Assembly (NCBI GenBank): GCA_031276415.1
Contig: JAISNF010000405.1
Coordinates: 1 to 13,863, forward strand
Direction of reading: 5' to 3'
Length of the DNA stretch: 13,863 nt
Origin: Planctomycetaceae bacterium
GTDB taxonomy: Bacteria > Planctomycetota > Planctomycetia > Pirellulales > Thermoguttaceae
Shown: piece by piece, positions 1-7,970 of the stretch
Position numbering within the stretch: the stretch's first letter is position 1
Layout of the letters: the number at the start of each line of letters is the position of its first letter
The notes under the pieces: model-generated
Seen by the model: the letters and a program-made list of their open reading frames with translations, nothing else
What the model was told of the DNA's origin: nothing
Database searches by the model: none
Translations under genes and position numbers: made by a program

Positions 1-78
1 GTTTTCGATATGTTTTCGATAAAAGTATTCTGTTCTTGCCTTGTTTTTGTAACTCATTAAAAAACGGTAATCACTATT
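1..78 (+). other. Leader of the pilM-like gene with an 11-bp-period duplication
   Basis: This AT-rich, non-coding stretch at the window edge precedes the PilM-PilN gene. GTTTTCGATA occurs at 1-10 and again at 12-21, so the period is 11 bp. I see no Shine-Dalgarno sequence before the ATG at 79; the preceding bases are AATCACTATT. No promoter can be called with confidence, because the region is cut by the window edge and a gene may lie just upstream. Confidence 0.4.
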
Positions 79-2700
79 ATGGCTAAGAAAAAAGCAGTTT
101 GGGGAATTGATATCGGTAACTCGTCGCTAAAGGCTCTTCGCTGTCAAGCCGCCGACGAACCAGGAAAAATCGAAGCAGTCGCCTTCGATTTCATCGAACA
201 CTCAAAAACATTGTCTCAACCAGGCTCCGAACCGGCAGAAATCCTCGCAGAAACAATTAAAACATTTCTCGCCCGTAATCAAACAAAAGGTGATCGTGTC
301 GCTATCTCCGTTTCCGGTCAAAATACGATTTCACGTTTTCTCAAGTTGCCGCCGGTCGATCCGAAAAAAATTCCAGATATTATCAAATATGAAGCAAAAC
401 AATGGTTGCCCTTCGCTCTGGAAGAAGTTATCTGGACTTTTCAACCAATCGGTACCGCTGGACAAAGTCCAACCGCCGTTCAGGTCGATTCCGAAGTCGG
501 AATGTTCGCCATGAAACGTGATATTGCTCAAAAAACATTGTCGCCCTATCTCACTAACGCCATCGATGTTGATTGTATTCAAAGTTCCCCATTGGCAATC
601 TATAATTTCGCAGCATTCGATCAACTCGCTATTCAAAATATCGAAGAATATGACCCGGATAATCCGCCGGATTCACTCGTCATTCTTTGCATCGGAACCG
701 ACGCAACCGATGTCGTTATCACCAACGGTTTTTCCATCTGGATTCGCAGTATTCCAATCGGCGGAAGTTCGTTCACAAAAGCATTGACCAAAGGATTAAA
801 ACTGACCTTTTCAAAAGCAGAATATCTCAAACGAAATGCCGCCGCCGCACAAGACCCCAAAGCCGTGTTTCAGGCAATGAAACCCGTCTTCAACGACATG
901 TTAAGCGAAGTTCACCGCTCATTGGAATATTATCAAAGTCTCAACCGAAAAGTTAAATTCAACAAAATTCTCGCTATCGGTAACCCAATCAAAATGCCCG
1001 GACTTCGCCAATTTTTAACGCAAAATCTTGGTTATGAAGTTATACGGCTGTCGCATTTTAACCGATTGGTCGGTTCCGAAGTTATTGACGCACCGTTGTT
1101 TAAGGAAAATCTTTATTCGTTTGCGGTTAGTTACGGTCTCGCTCTGCAACAAATGGGCGAGGCTCCTTTGACAACAAACCTAATTCCAAAAGAAATAATT
1201 ACCGACCGGCTCATTCGGGAAAAAAAACCTTGGGTCTTGGCGACTGCTTCGGCATTGTTGCTAGGTTTGACCATCCAATTTGCCGGAGCCTCCAATGCCC
1301 TTAGAGGAATTTCCATCGGAGATTACGGCAAAGCGGAAGACCAAGCAAAATCCGCTCAAACCCTTTCGTCCAAAATGAAATCGGAAACCGCTGCGGCAGT
1401 GAGTGTGTTCAAGGAAATCGATACCGTCGGACGAAACTTAACCAGTAATGTCGAAGGACGAATCACCTGGCTTGAATTACTTCGTGCGATCAATAGCGTT
1501 TTGCCTGTTGCAGAAGAAAAAATTGATGGGCAATCAGTTGATGCTCTTGAAAAACAAGATCGCGTGTTTATCTCCAATATTGAAGCGATAACTGTTGACA
1601 ATCTGGCTGAATGGTTCAAACCGCTCAAAGAAAATAAACGGTATTATCCTGACGAAGAAGAAGTGATAGAAGCATTGGCGAGCGGCACTTCAGGCGAAAC
1701 AACAACAACAGCAGCAGAATCAACAAACACAAACGAAACCGCCGCAAATGCCACAAATCTGAAGAAAAAATTATCGCAATTGACCGAGTCGCAACGTCTG
1801 GAACTGATTCCCGGTCCGCCGGAAACAATACCGGAAGGTTCCATTGCGCGGGTTGTGCAACTCGTTGGTTATCATTATCACAACGCCAGTGTTGCCGGTA
1901 CAACAATGGGAAGTGATTATCTGCGAAAAACAATTCTCCGAAATTTGAAATTCGGTGAAATTATTCTTCCTTCGACATTAGAAAAACAGATGAAAAATCC
2001 TCAAGACCCACAATTCGCACGGGAAACTGTGTCGATGCGTGATCTTGGAATTTCTTATCCGACGCTTTTGGATATTCCCAAAATTCAACAAACGGAAATT
2101 CTGAATCCGCGTGTTGTTCTGGAAATATTTAAGCAGGAACGAACCAAAATTCTGGAACATCGGCGTGGCGGCGGCGGATTTGGAGGCGGACGCGGACGTG
2201 AACGTGACCGCGATTCAATGGTTCTCGATACAACATTTAACAGACCCTTTGACGCTCCAACAGGAGGAGATGCCAGCGGCGGTTCCGAATATATTAAAAA
2301 AATTGCCAAAGAAATGAACGCTAAAGATAAAATTAAACTTCGGCGATTTGATTTTGTGATTCAATTTGCTTGGGTCGAAACGCCGCCCAGTGTCCGCGAA
2401 AGAAAACGCGAAGAAGTACGCTTAGCCGCATTAGCAAAACAAGGCGAACAAACAGGTTCTCCATCGGTATTGGAAGGCGAAACAACCGAGCCGCCCGTTC
2501 CCGCCGAATCGCCGGCTACTTCAACCGAATCGCCAAACACTCCGCCAAACACTCCGGCAGAATCGCCGGCAACTTCAACCGAATCATCCGACACTCCGGC
2601 AGAATCGCCGACAACTTCAACTGAATCGCCAAATACTCCGGCAGAACCACCGGCAACGCCGACAACTTCAACACAGGAAACTCCGGTTCCGCCAACTTGA
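79..2700 (+). CDS. pilM: PilM-PilN fusion, type IV pilus/secretion assembly platform protein
   Basis: Residues 1 to about 360 are a PilM-type actin-like ATPase. They show the phosphate-1 motif GIDIGNSS (9-16), a PilM-like core, a second nucleotide motif around 200-225 (LCIGTDATDVV) and an adenosine-type motif near 297-313 (AIGNPIKMPGL). An NLIP motif follows (367-370), like the NLLP that opens PilN, then a transmembrane segment at about 385-403 and a helical stretch ending in a WLELLRAINSVLP-like segment. This makes it a fusion of cytoplasmic PilM and membrane PilN, which are separate proteins in proteobacteria. The rest should be periplasmic: a Ser/Thr/Asn linker (about 534-560), a Gly/Arg run (about 695-711) and a Pro/Ser/Thr/Glu tail from about 794. 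At 873 aa it is far longer than PilM (about 350) plus PilN (about 200). The start at 79 puts the ATPase motif at the usual distance from the N-terminus. It is probably the first gene of the pilus block. The PilM half is certain; PilN is inferred from motif order and topology. Confidence 0.82.
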   Translation: MAKKKAVWGIDIGNSSLKALRCQAADEPGKIEAVAFDFIEHSKTLSQPGSEPAEILAETIKTFLARNQTKGDRVAISVSGQNTISRFLKLPPVDPKKIPDIIKYEAKQWLPFALEEVIWTFQPIGTAGQSPTAVQVDSEVGMFAMKRDIAQKTLSPYLTNAIDVDCIQSSPLAIYNFAAFDQLAIQNIEEYDPDNPPDSLVILCIGTDATDVVITNGFSIWIRSIPIGGSSFTKALTKGLKLTFSKAEYLKRNAAAAQDPKAVFQAMKPVFNDMLSEVHRSLEYYQSLNRKVKFNKILAIGNPIKMPGLRQFLTQNLGYEVIRLSHFNRLVGSEVIDAPLFKENLYSFAVSYGLALQQMGEAPLTTNLIPKEIITDRLIREKKPWVLATASALLLGLTIQFAGASNALRGISIGDYGKAEDQAKSAQTLSSKMKSETAAAVSVFKEIDTVGRNLTSNVEGRITWLELLRAINSVLPVAEEKIDGQSVDALEKQDRVFISNIEAITVDNLAEWFKPLKENKRYYPDEEEVIEALASGTSGETTTTAAESTNTNETAANATNLKKKLSQLTESQRLELIPGPPETIPEGSIARVVQLVGYHYHNASVAGTTMGSDYLRKTILRNLKFGEIILPSTLEKQMKNPQDPQFARETVSMRDLGISYPTLLDIPKIQQTEILNPRVVLEIFKQERTKILEHRRGGGGFGGGRGRERDRDSMVLDTTFNRPFDAPTGGDASGGSEYIKKIAKEMNAKDKIKLRRFDFVIQFAWVETPPSVRERKREEVRLAALAKQGEQTGSPSVLEGETTEPPVPAESPATSTESPNTPPNTPAESPATSTESSDTPAESPTTSTESPNTPAEPPATPTTSTQETPVPPT
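2464..2697 (+). repeat. In-gene repeats encoding a Pro/Ser/Thr/Glu tail
   Basis: The last 75-80 residues of the PilM-PilN fusion are built from degenerate copies of a unit of roughly 14-15 residues around PAESPATSTESPNT. At DNA level the shared pieces are GAATCGCC, ACTTCAAC and ACTCCGGCAGAA. With one transmembrane segment upstream the tail should lie outside the inner membrane. Such tails are usually disordered spacers and often vary in length between strains. Confidence 0.75.
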
Positions 2701-2766
2701 TATTTCGTAATTGTTAATCCGGTTTCGGAAATTGTTGAACGGTAATCGTTTCATTTTCACTTGCAG

Positions 2767-2841
2767 TTTCAATTTTAGTTTCAACTTCAATTTCAATTTC
2801 AGACTTTTAACTTTAACTTTAATTTCAGTTTCAATCAGTTT
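2767..2841 (+). repeat. Degenerate TTTCAA/TTTAAC hexanucleotide tract
   Basis: Most of the 176-bp gap between the PilM-PilN gene and the next pilus-block gene consists of near-copies of TTTCAA, TTTTAG and TTTAAC in tandem. The transcript would be a pyrimidine/A-rich, unstructured leader for the gene at 2877. Read on the minus strand it gives a Lys-Leu dipeptide run, which is a by-product of the repeat and not a gene. Confidence 0.6.
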
Positions 2842-2876
2842 GGTTTGTTTTTGTACTTTTATCAACTTTCAATACT

Positions 2877-4424
2877 ATGGCTAAAAAAACGGAATTTTCA
2901 TTGGAAATGGTTAAGAAGTATATTTTTTGGGCTTGTATTCCCATTGGATTACTTTTTCCGGTTTTTACGACGTATTCGTCGGTTACAAGTATTACCAAAG
3001 CGTTTAATGACCGCAAAACTGCTTTGGAAAGTACGAAAAAAACAACGGAAGGAATTAGTTCCGACCGGAGTCATCCGAATGAAATCACCATCTCTGATAT
3101 TCAAAACTGTTGCAAGGAATTGCGAGGGCGTGTGATGCAGGCGTGGAGAACGCTCGAAAAAGATCAACGCGAACGGAATCTTTGGCCTGAAAAAGTCGGT
3201 CCCGATTTCAACGAAGAAGTTACGAAATTGAAATTTTTGGATGAAATGACAATTAACGCCCGTGAACATTATCTTACTTTTGTGAACGATTATCTTCCCG
3301 AACTCGAAATTTATGTTGATCGTCGTCGTATTCAGCAAAAGGATGATCAGGGAAATTGGAAAGAAATGGAAGCAACCGCAACGGTTACGGCGTCTTCTTC
3401 TTCGCCGACTGGTTCTGGTTATGACACGGAAATGGGAGGAAGAATGAGCGGCGAAATGTCGAATATGAATGTTATGGGAACAACCGAAACCGCTCTTCCA
3501 CGAGGTCCCGATGGAGAAGAAATTTATCGTTATGTTGGAACTGTCGATTGGGCTAACCCCGAAACACGAACCGTTACATCTTCATGGGCAAAACTTCCAA
3601 AATCCAATGAAGTCTGGTTCGCTCAGGAAGAACTTTGGGTTTATCACGCCCTGCTTTCCGTAATTAAAGAATCCAACGCCGAAGCAACAGGAACACATAA
3701 CGCCGTAATTAAACGTATTGAAAATTTGTTGATTGGTCAGGCTGCTTCAGCGGCATTGGAGGCGCGGTCTTCAAGCCGAATCAGTAACCCCGGTGGTGTG
3801 TCGTCATCAATGGATTCCGAAATGTCGCCTTCAATGGATGGCGGTGCCGGTCTTGGTGCCGGAGGAATTACGGTTGCGCGAACAGAAGAAGATGTTATTG
3901 CCATTAAAAAGAATAATCGTTATGTTGATGATAAGGCAAAACCTCTTAAAGCCGATGATAAGGCTCCTTTCGATCAATTTAAACGAATGCCGATTTGTCT
4001 TCGTTTGATTGTTGACCAACAGCGAATTCCTGAAATTCTTGTCAATTGTGCTAATTGTTCGATGCCGATTGATGTTTTGTGGGTGCGAATCAATCCGGCG
4101 GCAACAAAACCTTTTGATTTAGGGGCTTACGATGCTTCTATTGCCGCTTCTGCCAGTGCCGGCGGCGGTGAGATGGGGATGGGCGGCGGAGGAATGGGTG
4201 AGATGGGCGATAGCGGCGGAGGCGGAGGTTACAGCGGAACATCGGGAGGAGGAAGTACAAGCGGCGGTGATGATACGCAAGTTCGTATTGATAGTATCGG
4301 CGGCGTCTATGGAACAAACGCAGTGCCAATTGAAATTTATGGCTGTATCAATATATTCAATCCGGTCGAACACGGCGGATTACAACAACAAGAAGAATCC
4401 GTAACTGAAACAAATCCCCAATAA
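2877..4424 (+). CDS. Single-pass membrane protein of the pilus block, PilO-like position
   Basis: A 515-aa protein with a short cytoplasmic start (MAKKTEF...), one transmembrane segment at about 15-33 and a long periplasmic part, the topology of PilO. After the membrane segment comes a charged helical region (about 35-150). Three Gly/Ser/Met-rich low-complexity inserts (about 180-201, 305-332 and 422-467) separate folded-looking pieces. A piece near 385-400 carries a CxxC pair (C391, C394) followed by PIDVLWVRINP. The C-terminal piece contains VPIEIYGCINIFNPV. The alternation of hydrophobic strands and the position directly after PilM-PilN suggest a PilO-like role, but I do not recognise the family and there is no motif proof. 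There is no Shine-Dalgarno sequence. The ATG at 2877 is chosen because the hydrophobic segment follows at once. Confidence 0.75.
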   Translation: MAKKTEFSLEMVKKYIFWACIPIGLLFPVFTTYSSVTSITKAFNDRKTALESTKKTTEGISSDRSHPNEITISDIQNCCKELRGRVMQAWRTLEKDQRERNLWPEKVGPDFNEEVTKLKFLDEMTINAREHYLTFVNDYLPELEIYVDRRRIQQKDDQGNWKEMEATATVTASSSSPTGSGYDTEMGGRMSGEMSNMNVMGTTETALPRGPDGEEIYRYVGTVDWANPETRTVTSSWAKLPKSNEVWFAQEELWVYHALLSVIKESNAEATGTHNAVIKRIENLLIGQAASAALEARSSSRISNPGGVSSSMDSEMSPSMDGGAGLGAGGITVARTEEDVIAIKKNNRYVDDKAKPLKADDKAPFDQFKRMPICLRLIVDQQRIPEILVNCANCSMPIDVLWVRINPAATKPFDLGAYDASIAASASAGGGEMGMGGGGMGEMGDSGGGGGYSGTSGGGSTSGGDDTQVRIDSIGGVYGTNAVPIEIYGCINIFNPVEHGGLQQQEESVTETNPQ

Positions 4425-4446
4425 TTTCAGTATAAATATTCGTTTA

Positions 4447-4472
4447 TTAGTTGTACGATAAAACACGACTAA
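4447..4472 (+). terminator. Weak hairpin after the 515-aa gene
   Basis: TTAGTTGT (4447-4454) can pair with ACGACTAA (4465-4472) through one G-U wobble, giving an 8-bp stem and a 10-nt loop, followed by TTTTGAATTTTTATTTTA. It could act as a weak intrinsic terminator, but the stem is AT-rich. It also overlaps the left direct repeat of the Rpn cassette, so it may belong to the cassette edge. Confidence 0.25.
4455..4469 (+). repeat. Left direct repeat flanking the Rpn nuclease gene
   Basis: ACGATAAAACACGAC here matches ACTATGAAACACGAC at 5643-5657 in 13 of 15 positions, with AAACACGAC (9 bp) identical. The two copies bracket the Rpn gene and nothing else. See the right-hand copy and the matching finding. 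Confidence 0.5.
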
Positions 4473-4555
4473 TTTTGAATTTTTATTTTATTAACAATAA
4501 CAAGAATAAACTATTATCGAAACGGCAACAGAATAATTTTTACGAGAATTTTTTT

Positions 4556-5590
4556 ATGACGGAATTTCCTAAATTACCGGTACTATTTAAACTTGCTCAT
4601 CCGCATGATTTACTCGCAAGACATTTTCTTGTTGACGGAGAATTGATGGCGAATATGCTGGAACACTATGATAATACGGGGCTTGTTCAGTTGTTTGATC
4701 TTAAATTGTTGCGTTGTGAATCTCCGATTACAATAGACGAGAATTTGAAAGAACTAATCGGTGATTTACGTTTTTCCGCAAGATTCAAAAATGGAAATTA
4801 CTCTAAAGTGTTCCTGTTTTTCGAACATCAATCAAAAAAGATTCGATTATATTCCATTCATTGTTTGCATAAAATATTGGATTTTTACGAAGAATGGGCG
4901 GCTGATCCCCAAAACGCCATCAATGAAAACGGCAAGTTCCCATATCCGCTGGTCGTTATACTTTATCATGGTAATATTTCATGGGATGAATTGTTACAAA
5001 TAAAGGATTTGATAGCGGTACCAAGCGGAGCAGATAGCAAGGTGTTATGGTTTCCGGTTATTATGATTGACTTGTCAAAGATTCAAGTAGAAGAATTGCA
5101 AGGACATCCGGCATTGATTGGGCTTTTTGATACGTTACAATCGTGTTCGGAAGGAAAATTACCGGAAAATTTGGGACGAATTATCGGATATTTTAACGAA
5201 GTTAAAACGGATCCGCGAACAATGGGATGGTTGTCTTCAATCGCCCATTATACACTCGCTACCACTAAAATCAGTAAAGAAGTTATTGTTCAGGAATTTT
5301 CAAAAATTTTAGATAAACAGGAGTCTGAAAAAATGATCATGTCAACAATGGAAGAATTATACACTAATGGTAAACGCGAAGGCATACTCGAAGGTAAACT
5401 TGAAGGCGGACTCGAAATAGCAACTCAAAATATTCTTCGATTGCTTAATAAGCGTTTCCACAATGTACCAAGATCAATTTCCCGCACTATCTGTTCATAT
5501 ACGGATTTAACAGCGTTGGATTTGCTTTTTGACCGAGCGTGGGAATGTCAAACATTGGAAGAATTTGAGCAAGACCTCATGCATCATTGA
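4556..5590 (+). CDS. Rpn-family PD-(D/E)XK nuclease / putative transposase
   Basis: A 344-aa protein of the Rpn (Transposase_31-like) family, whose E. coli members are recombination-promoting DNA endonucleases acting without RecA. The N-terminal nuclease domain has D70 in GDLRF and E90-x-Q92 in FEHQS, the D...ExQ form of the PD-(D/E)XK site usual in this family. It is followed by the family's PLVVILYHG block near 140. The C-terminus has a Lys/Glu/Gly linker (EGKLEGGLEIA) and a DUF4351-like segment (ILRLLNKRFHNVP to the end), so the protein looks full length. An in-frame TTG start at 4451 would add 35 residues unlike the family, so the ATG at 4556, just before the conserved part, is chosen. 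The gene separates two pilus-block genes and is bracketed by imperfect 15-bp direct repeats, so it is probably an inserted cassette with no role in the pilus. It appears intact. Confidence 0.88.
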   Translation: MTEFPKLPVLFKLAHPHDLLARHFLVDGELMANMLEHYDNTGLVQLFDLKLLRCESPITIDENLKELIGDLRFSARFKNGNYSKVFLFFEHQSKKIRLYSIHCLHKILDFYEEWAADPQNAINENGKFPYPLVVILYHGNISWDELLQIKDLIAVPSGADSKVLWFPVIMIDLSKIQVEELQGHPALIGLFDTLQSCSEGKLPENLGRIIGYFNEVKTDPRTMGWLSSIAHYTLATTKISKEVIVQEFSKILDKQESEKMIMSTMEELYTNGKREGILEGKLEGGLEIATQNILRLLNKRFHNVPRSISRTICSYTDLTALDLLFDRAWECQTLEEFEQDLMHH

Positions 5591-5602
5591 AATGACTGGA
5601 AA

Positions 5603-5624
5603 TAAGTTAAGATTAAGTTAAGAT
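5603..5624 (+). repeat. Perfect 11-bp tandem duplication
   Basis: TAAGTTAAGAT occurs twice head to tail (5603-5613 and 5614-5624), just after the Rpn stop codon and before the next pilus-block gene. No binding site or hairpin is evident. Confidence 0.7.
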
Positions 5625-5642
5625 AATTTGGACTGTGTTCAA

Positions 5643-5657
5643 ACTATGAAACACGAC
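5643..5657 (+). repeat. Right direct repeat flanking the Rpn nuclease gene
   Basis: ACTATGAAACACGAC is the partner of the copy at 4455-4469 (13 of 15 identical, core AAACACGAC). Deleting the 1188 bp from one repeat to the other would leave about 100 bp between the two neighbouring pilus-block genes, a normal gap for this operon. Confidence 0.5.
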
Positions 5658-5713
5658 CGAAAATGCCATGTCCGGCGTTGGTCAATGAACCTTTTTTGTA
5701 CAAACAAACGATA

Positions 5714-7558
5714 ATGAAACCAAATAAAAAAAAGAAATTGGATATTGGATTATTTTTCATTGAGAACATTGAAAAAATAGTCCTGATTCTGGTTATTCCG
5801 GTAGCAATTTATATTGCTTATCTCGGAACACAATATGAACCGCTTTCGTGGCAACCGGATGCTTTGGTTAAGGCTGCCGAGAATGCCAATAATACGATCA
5901 AAACAAGTGAACGAAAAGCGGCAGATGAAGGTGTTTCCATAATTACTTATGATGTGAAAGCGACTTGGATTAAAGCCAAAATCCGTTCGGATTATTATCG
6001 TACCGAAACGCAATGGTTGCCGTCGCTTTTTCCTGAGAAAAATAAGCGTAGTGCGGTAAATGTGCTTTCGGTGCGGGAGTTGAAAGCGCAATCGGGGCTT
6101 GGTGCGGTAGCAATTAATCCGGCATCGCCGTTGGCAATTCAGGCGGCGGAAATCGGCAGTTCCGCAATAACCGGCAACACGTCGGCGACCAATGCCCGTA
6201 TTGGAGAACGTTGGGCAATTATCACCGGTTTGATTCCGATTAAAGAACAACTTAATCTTTACGTTGATAAATTTTCGTCCAGTGTTTTACCGGATGCGTT
6301 GCGTGATATGCCGACGTATCTTTTGTACGATATTGAACGGGCAGAAATTGTACCCGGAAAAAGTTTAGACGATTTGCAATGGCAGCGATTGAATTTCCTT
6401 ACGGAATTTTTACAAAAACGTTCTTTGTGGAGTGGCAATGCGGTTGATCCTGTTGATCCGGTATTTTTTGCGATGCAGGTTCCCGGAAAATTTCCGATGG
6501 CTTATCCGCTTCCGCCAATTACGAAAAAATTCGGCGAAGAAGTTGCGTATCCACCGTATATTCCGATGCTTACTGATTCGCAGATGGAAGAATTGAAACA
6601 AAATGAGAAAATCAATGAACGGTTACGCAAAGAAATGTTTGACATTAAACCAGAAGATATTTTGGATAATCCGTTTAGTGGTTCCGAAAGCCGAATAAGC
6701 GGAGCCGGTTCTAATATGGATGGAAACATGGTGCAAGGGCGAAACCGCCGACGAGGAAGTACAACAGAACCGGAAGAGGATGAGATTAAACCGGTTCAGG
6801 TTGATAATTATCTTTTCCGGTTTTTGGATTTCAAAGTCGAACCCGGCAAAACTTATCGTTACCGTGTCCGGCTTTATCTGGCGAATCCTAATTACAACTT
6901 AGCCCCTAATTATCTGGAAGACGAAACGTTGTCGAAGGAACCGTATCTCGTTACAGAATTTAGTGCGCCGTCCAACATGGTAACAATTCCTTTGGAATCC
7001 CGTGTGCTTACGACCAATGTTTTTGCTGTTGACTCGAAACAACCTTGGACAGAACCTGCGGCAAGTGTTATGGCGGTTCATTTTGATTTGGCGGACGGTT
7101 CGGAGTGGTATCTTGAAAGGGAACGGGTTTATCGCGGCTCGACAATCAATTATAAAAATCAGATTGTAACTAACCCGTTGCTGGAAAAACAAACGCCCTC
7201 TGATATGGAAAGTAGTTCGCCGCCATCACGGACAACAACACGCAGACCGCCAACATCTTCGTCAAGAACAAGACCAGCCGACACCAAAACAACCGGAAAA
7301 CAACTTGACATTGTTTCTGAAGTTTGTGTTCTTGATATGAAGGGAGGCGAGGCGTTGTACAAAGTTCCGACAGCCGCTCAAAAAGCACCTGATCTGAAAT
7401 CACCCGGCAGAGTGATGGTTTTGGAGCCAAGCGGTAATATGATTATTCGTAATGTCAACACTGATTTGTTAGAAGTGGAAACCATTAAAAATCCGTCCGG
7501 CATCAGCAATTTAGGTTTAGACGGCATGGATTACATGGGAAGCGGCAGAGATATTTAA
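5714..7558 (+). CDS. Single-pass membrane protein of the pilus block, function unknown
   Basis: A 614-aa protein with a Lys-rich start (MKPNKKKKLD), a transmembrane segment at about 21-38 and a large periplasmic part. A compact conserved-looking domain near 365-430 reads FRFLDFKVEPGKTYRYRVRLYLANPNY and continues through beta-rich segments to a VTIPLESRVL-like strand. It resembles a fibronectin-type or other beta-sandwich fold, inferred from the strand pattern only. A charged linker (about 343-358) and a Ser/Thr/Pro/Arg linker (about 497-533) flank folded parts, and the end is Gly/Met-rich as in the preceding pilus-block gene. The frame stays open to an ATG at 5663, but those 17 extra residues (Cys/Pro-containing, before the basic stretch) spoil the usual start of a membrane anchor, so the ATG at 5714 is preferred. 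The shared topology and linker style suggest it works with the PilM-PilN fusion as a PilO/PilP-like or scaffold component. I do not recognise the family. Confidence 0.75.
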   Translation: MKPNKKKKLDIGLFFIENIEKIVLILVIPVAIYIAYLGTQYEPLSWQPDALVKAAENANNTIKTSERKAADEGVSIITYDVKATWIKAKIRSDYYRTETQWLPSLFPEKNKRSAVNVLSVRELKAQSGLGAVAINPASPLAIQAAEIGSSAITGNTSATNARIGERWAIITGLIPIKEQLNLYVDKFSSSVLPDALRDMPTYLLYDIERAEIVPGKSLDDLQWQRLNFLTEFLQKRSLWSGNAVDPVDPVFFAMQVPGKFPMAYPLPPITKKFGEEVAYPPYIPMLTDSQMEELKQNEKINERLRKEMFDIKPEDILDNPFSGSESRISGAGSNMDGNMVQGRNRRRGSTTEPEEDEIKPVQVDNYLFRFLDFKVEPGKTYRYRVRLYLANPNYNLAPNYLEDETLSKEPYLVTEFSAPSNMVTIPLESRVLTTNVFAVDSKQPWTEPAASVMAVHFDLADGSEWYLERERVYRGSTINYKNQIVTNPLLEKQTPSDMESSSPPSRTTTRRPPTSSSRTRPADTKTTGKQLDIVSEVCVLDMKGGEALYKVPTAAQKAPDLKSPGRVMVLEPSGNMIIRNVNTDLLEVETIKNPSGISNLGLDGMDYMGSGRDI

Positions 7559-7578
7559 TCATTGAATTTAACAAACCT

Positions 7579-7595
7579 GAACAATATAATTGTTC
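7579..7595 (+). terminator. Palindrome after the pilus block
   Basis: GAACAAT, a 3-nt loop (ATA), then ATTGTTC form a perfect 7-bp stem 20 bp after the stop of the 614-aa gene. The position fits a transcription end for the operon. No T-run follows, so it may instead be a protein-binding dyad or an RNA-stabilising hairpin. Confidence 0.35.
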
Positions 7596-7682
7596 GCTAA
7601 AATTGTTTGCTAAAAATCAATCGCTTGTAGTGCTGTTGTAATTTATAGGCAATTCGTTATGCTTACAAAATGCCTGATAAAA

Positions 7683-7738
7683 CTAGGACAAAAATGTCGT
7701 TTTTAAGACACGCTAGGACAAAACTGTCTTTGAAAAGA
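7683..7738 (+). repeat. Two-copy 30-bp repeat containing GACA-N4-TGTC dyads
   Basis: CTAGGACAAAAATGTC (7683-7698) recurs as CTAGGACAAAACTGTC (7713-7728), 15 of 16 identical and exactly 30 bp apart. Each copy holds the dyad GACA-N4-TGTC. Between them TGTC-N8-GACA forms a further dyad. The 30-bp spacing is a multiple of three, so one frame reads a repeated RTK(M/L)S peptide. It could be a two-site operator upstream of carA or a small copy of a dispersed minisatellite. Confidence 0.55.
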
Positions 7739-7970
7739 TTGATTCCATTTGTTTTTAAAAATATATTTTGAATATAAATATTGTAAGTGTAATAAGTTGC
7801 TGCGGTTGGGGCGGTGTCTTTTATCTTGGTGTTATCTTGGCGCAAAACGTGCATAAAGAACAAACGGTTGCAGGGGCAAACGGCAAGGTATTAACATAAT
7901 ACATAATAAACGACACGGAAAAAATTTTTTTCGCCTGTTAAAACTGATATTTATGATAAATTTCGAACTG

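Larger units (their letters stand above)
7559..7952 (+). other. Non-coding region upstream of carA
   Basis: This 394-bp AT-rich gap holds a perfect 7-bp-stem palindrome (7579-7595) and a two-copy 30-bp repeat (7683-7738). The AT-rich run around 7757-7790 could hold a promoter for carA, but no -35/-10 pair stands out. A 33-codon frame at 7670-7771 is open only because it crosses the repeat, and I do not call it a gene. Confidence 0.5.

Noticed and set aside
2668..2865. Lys-Leu-rich minus-strand frame
   Set aside because: It is a translation of the TTTCAA hexamer tract and has no other support.
4451..4555. TTG start extending the Rpn protein by 35 residues
   Set aside because: The extension is Asn/Lys-rich, unlike the family, and crosses the hairpin and left direct repeat.
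5663..5713. Upstream ATG for the 614-aa membrane protein
   Set aside because: It adds 17 residues before a typical Lys-rich membrane-anchor start; not excluded but less likely.
7670..7771. 33-codon frame reading a repeated RTK(M/L)S peptide
   Set aside because: It consists mainly of the 30-bp repeat; very basic, no ribosome site, no recognisable family.
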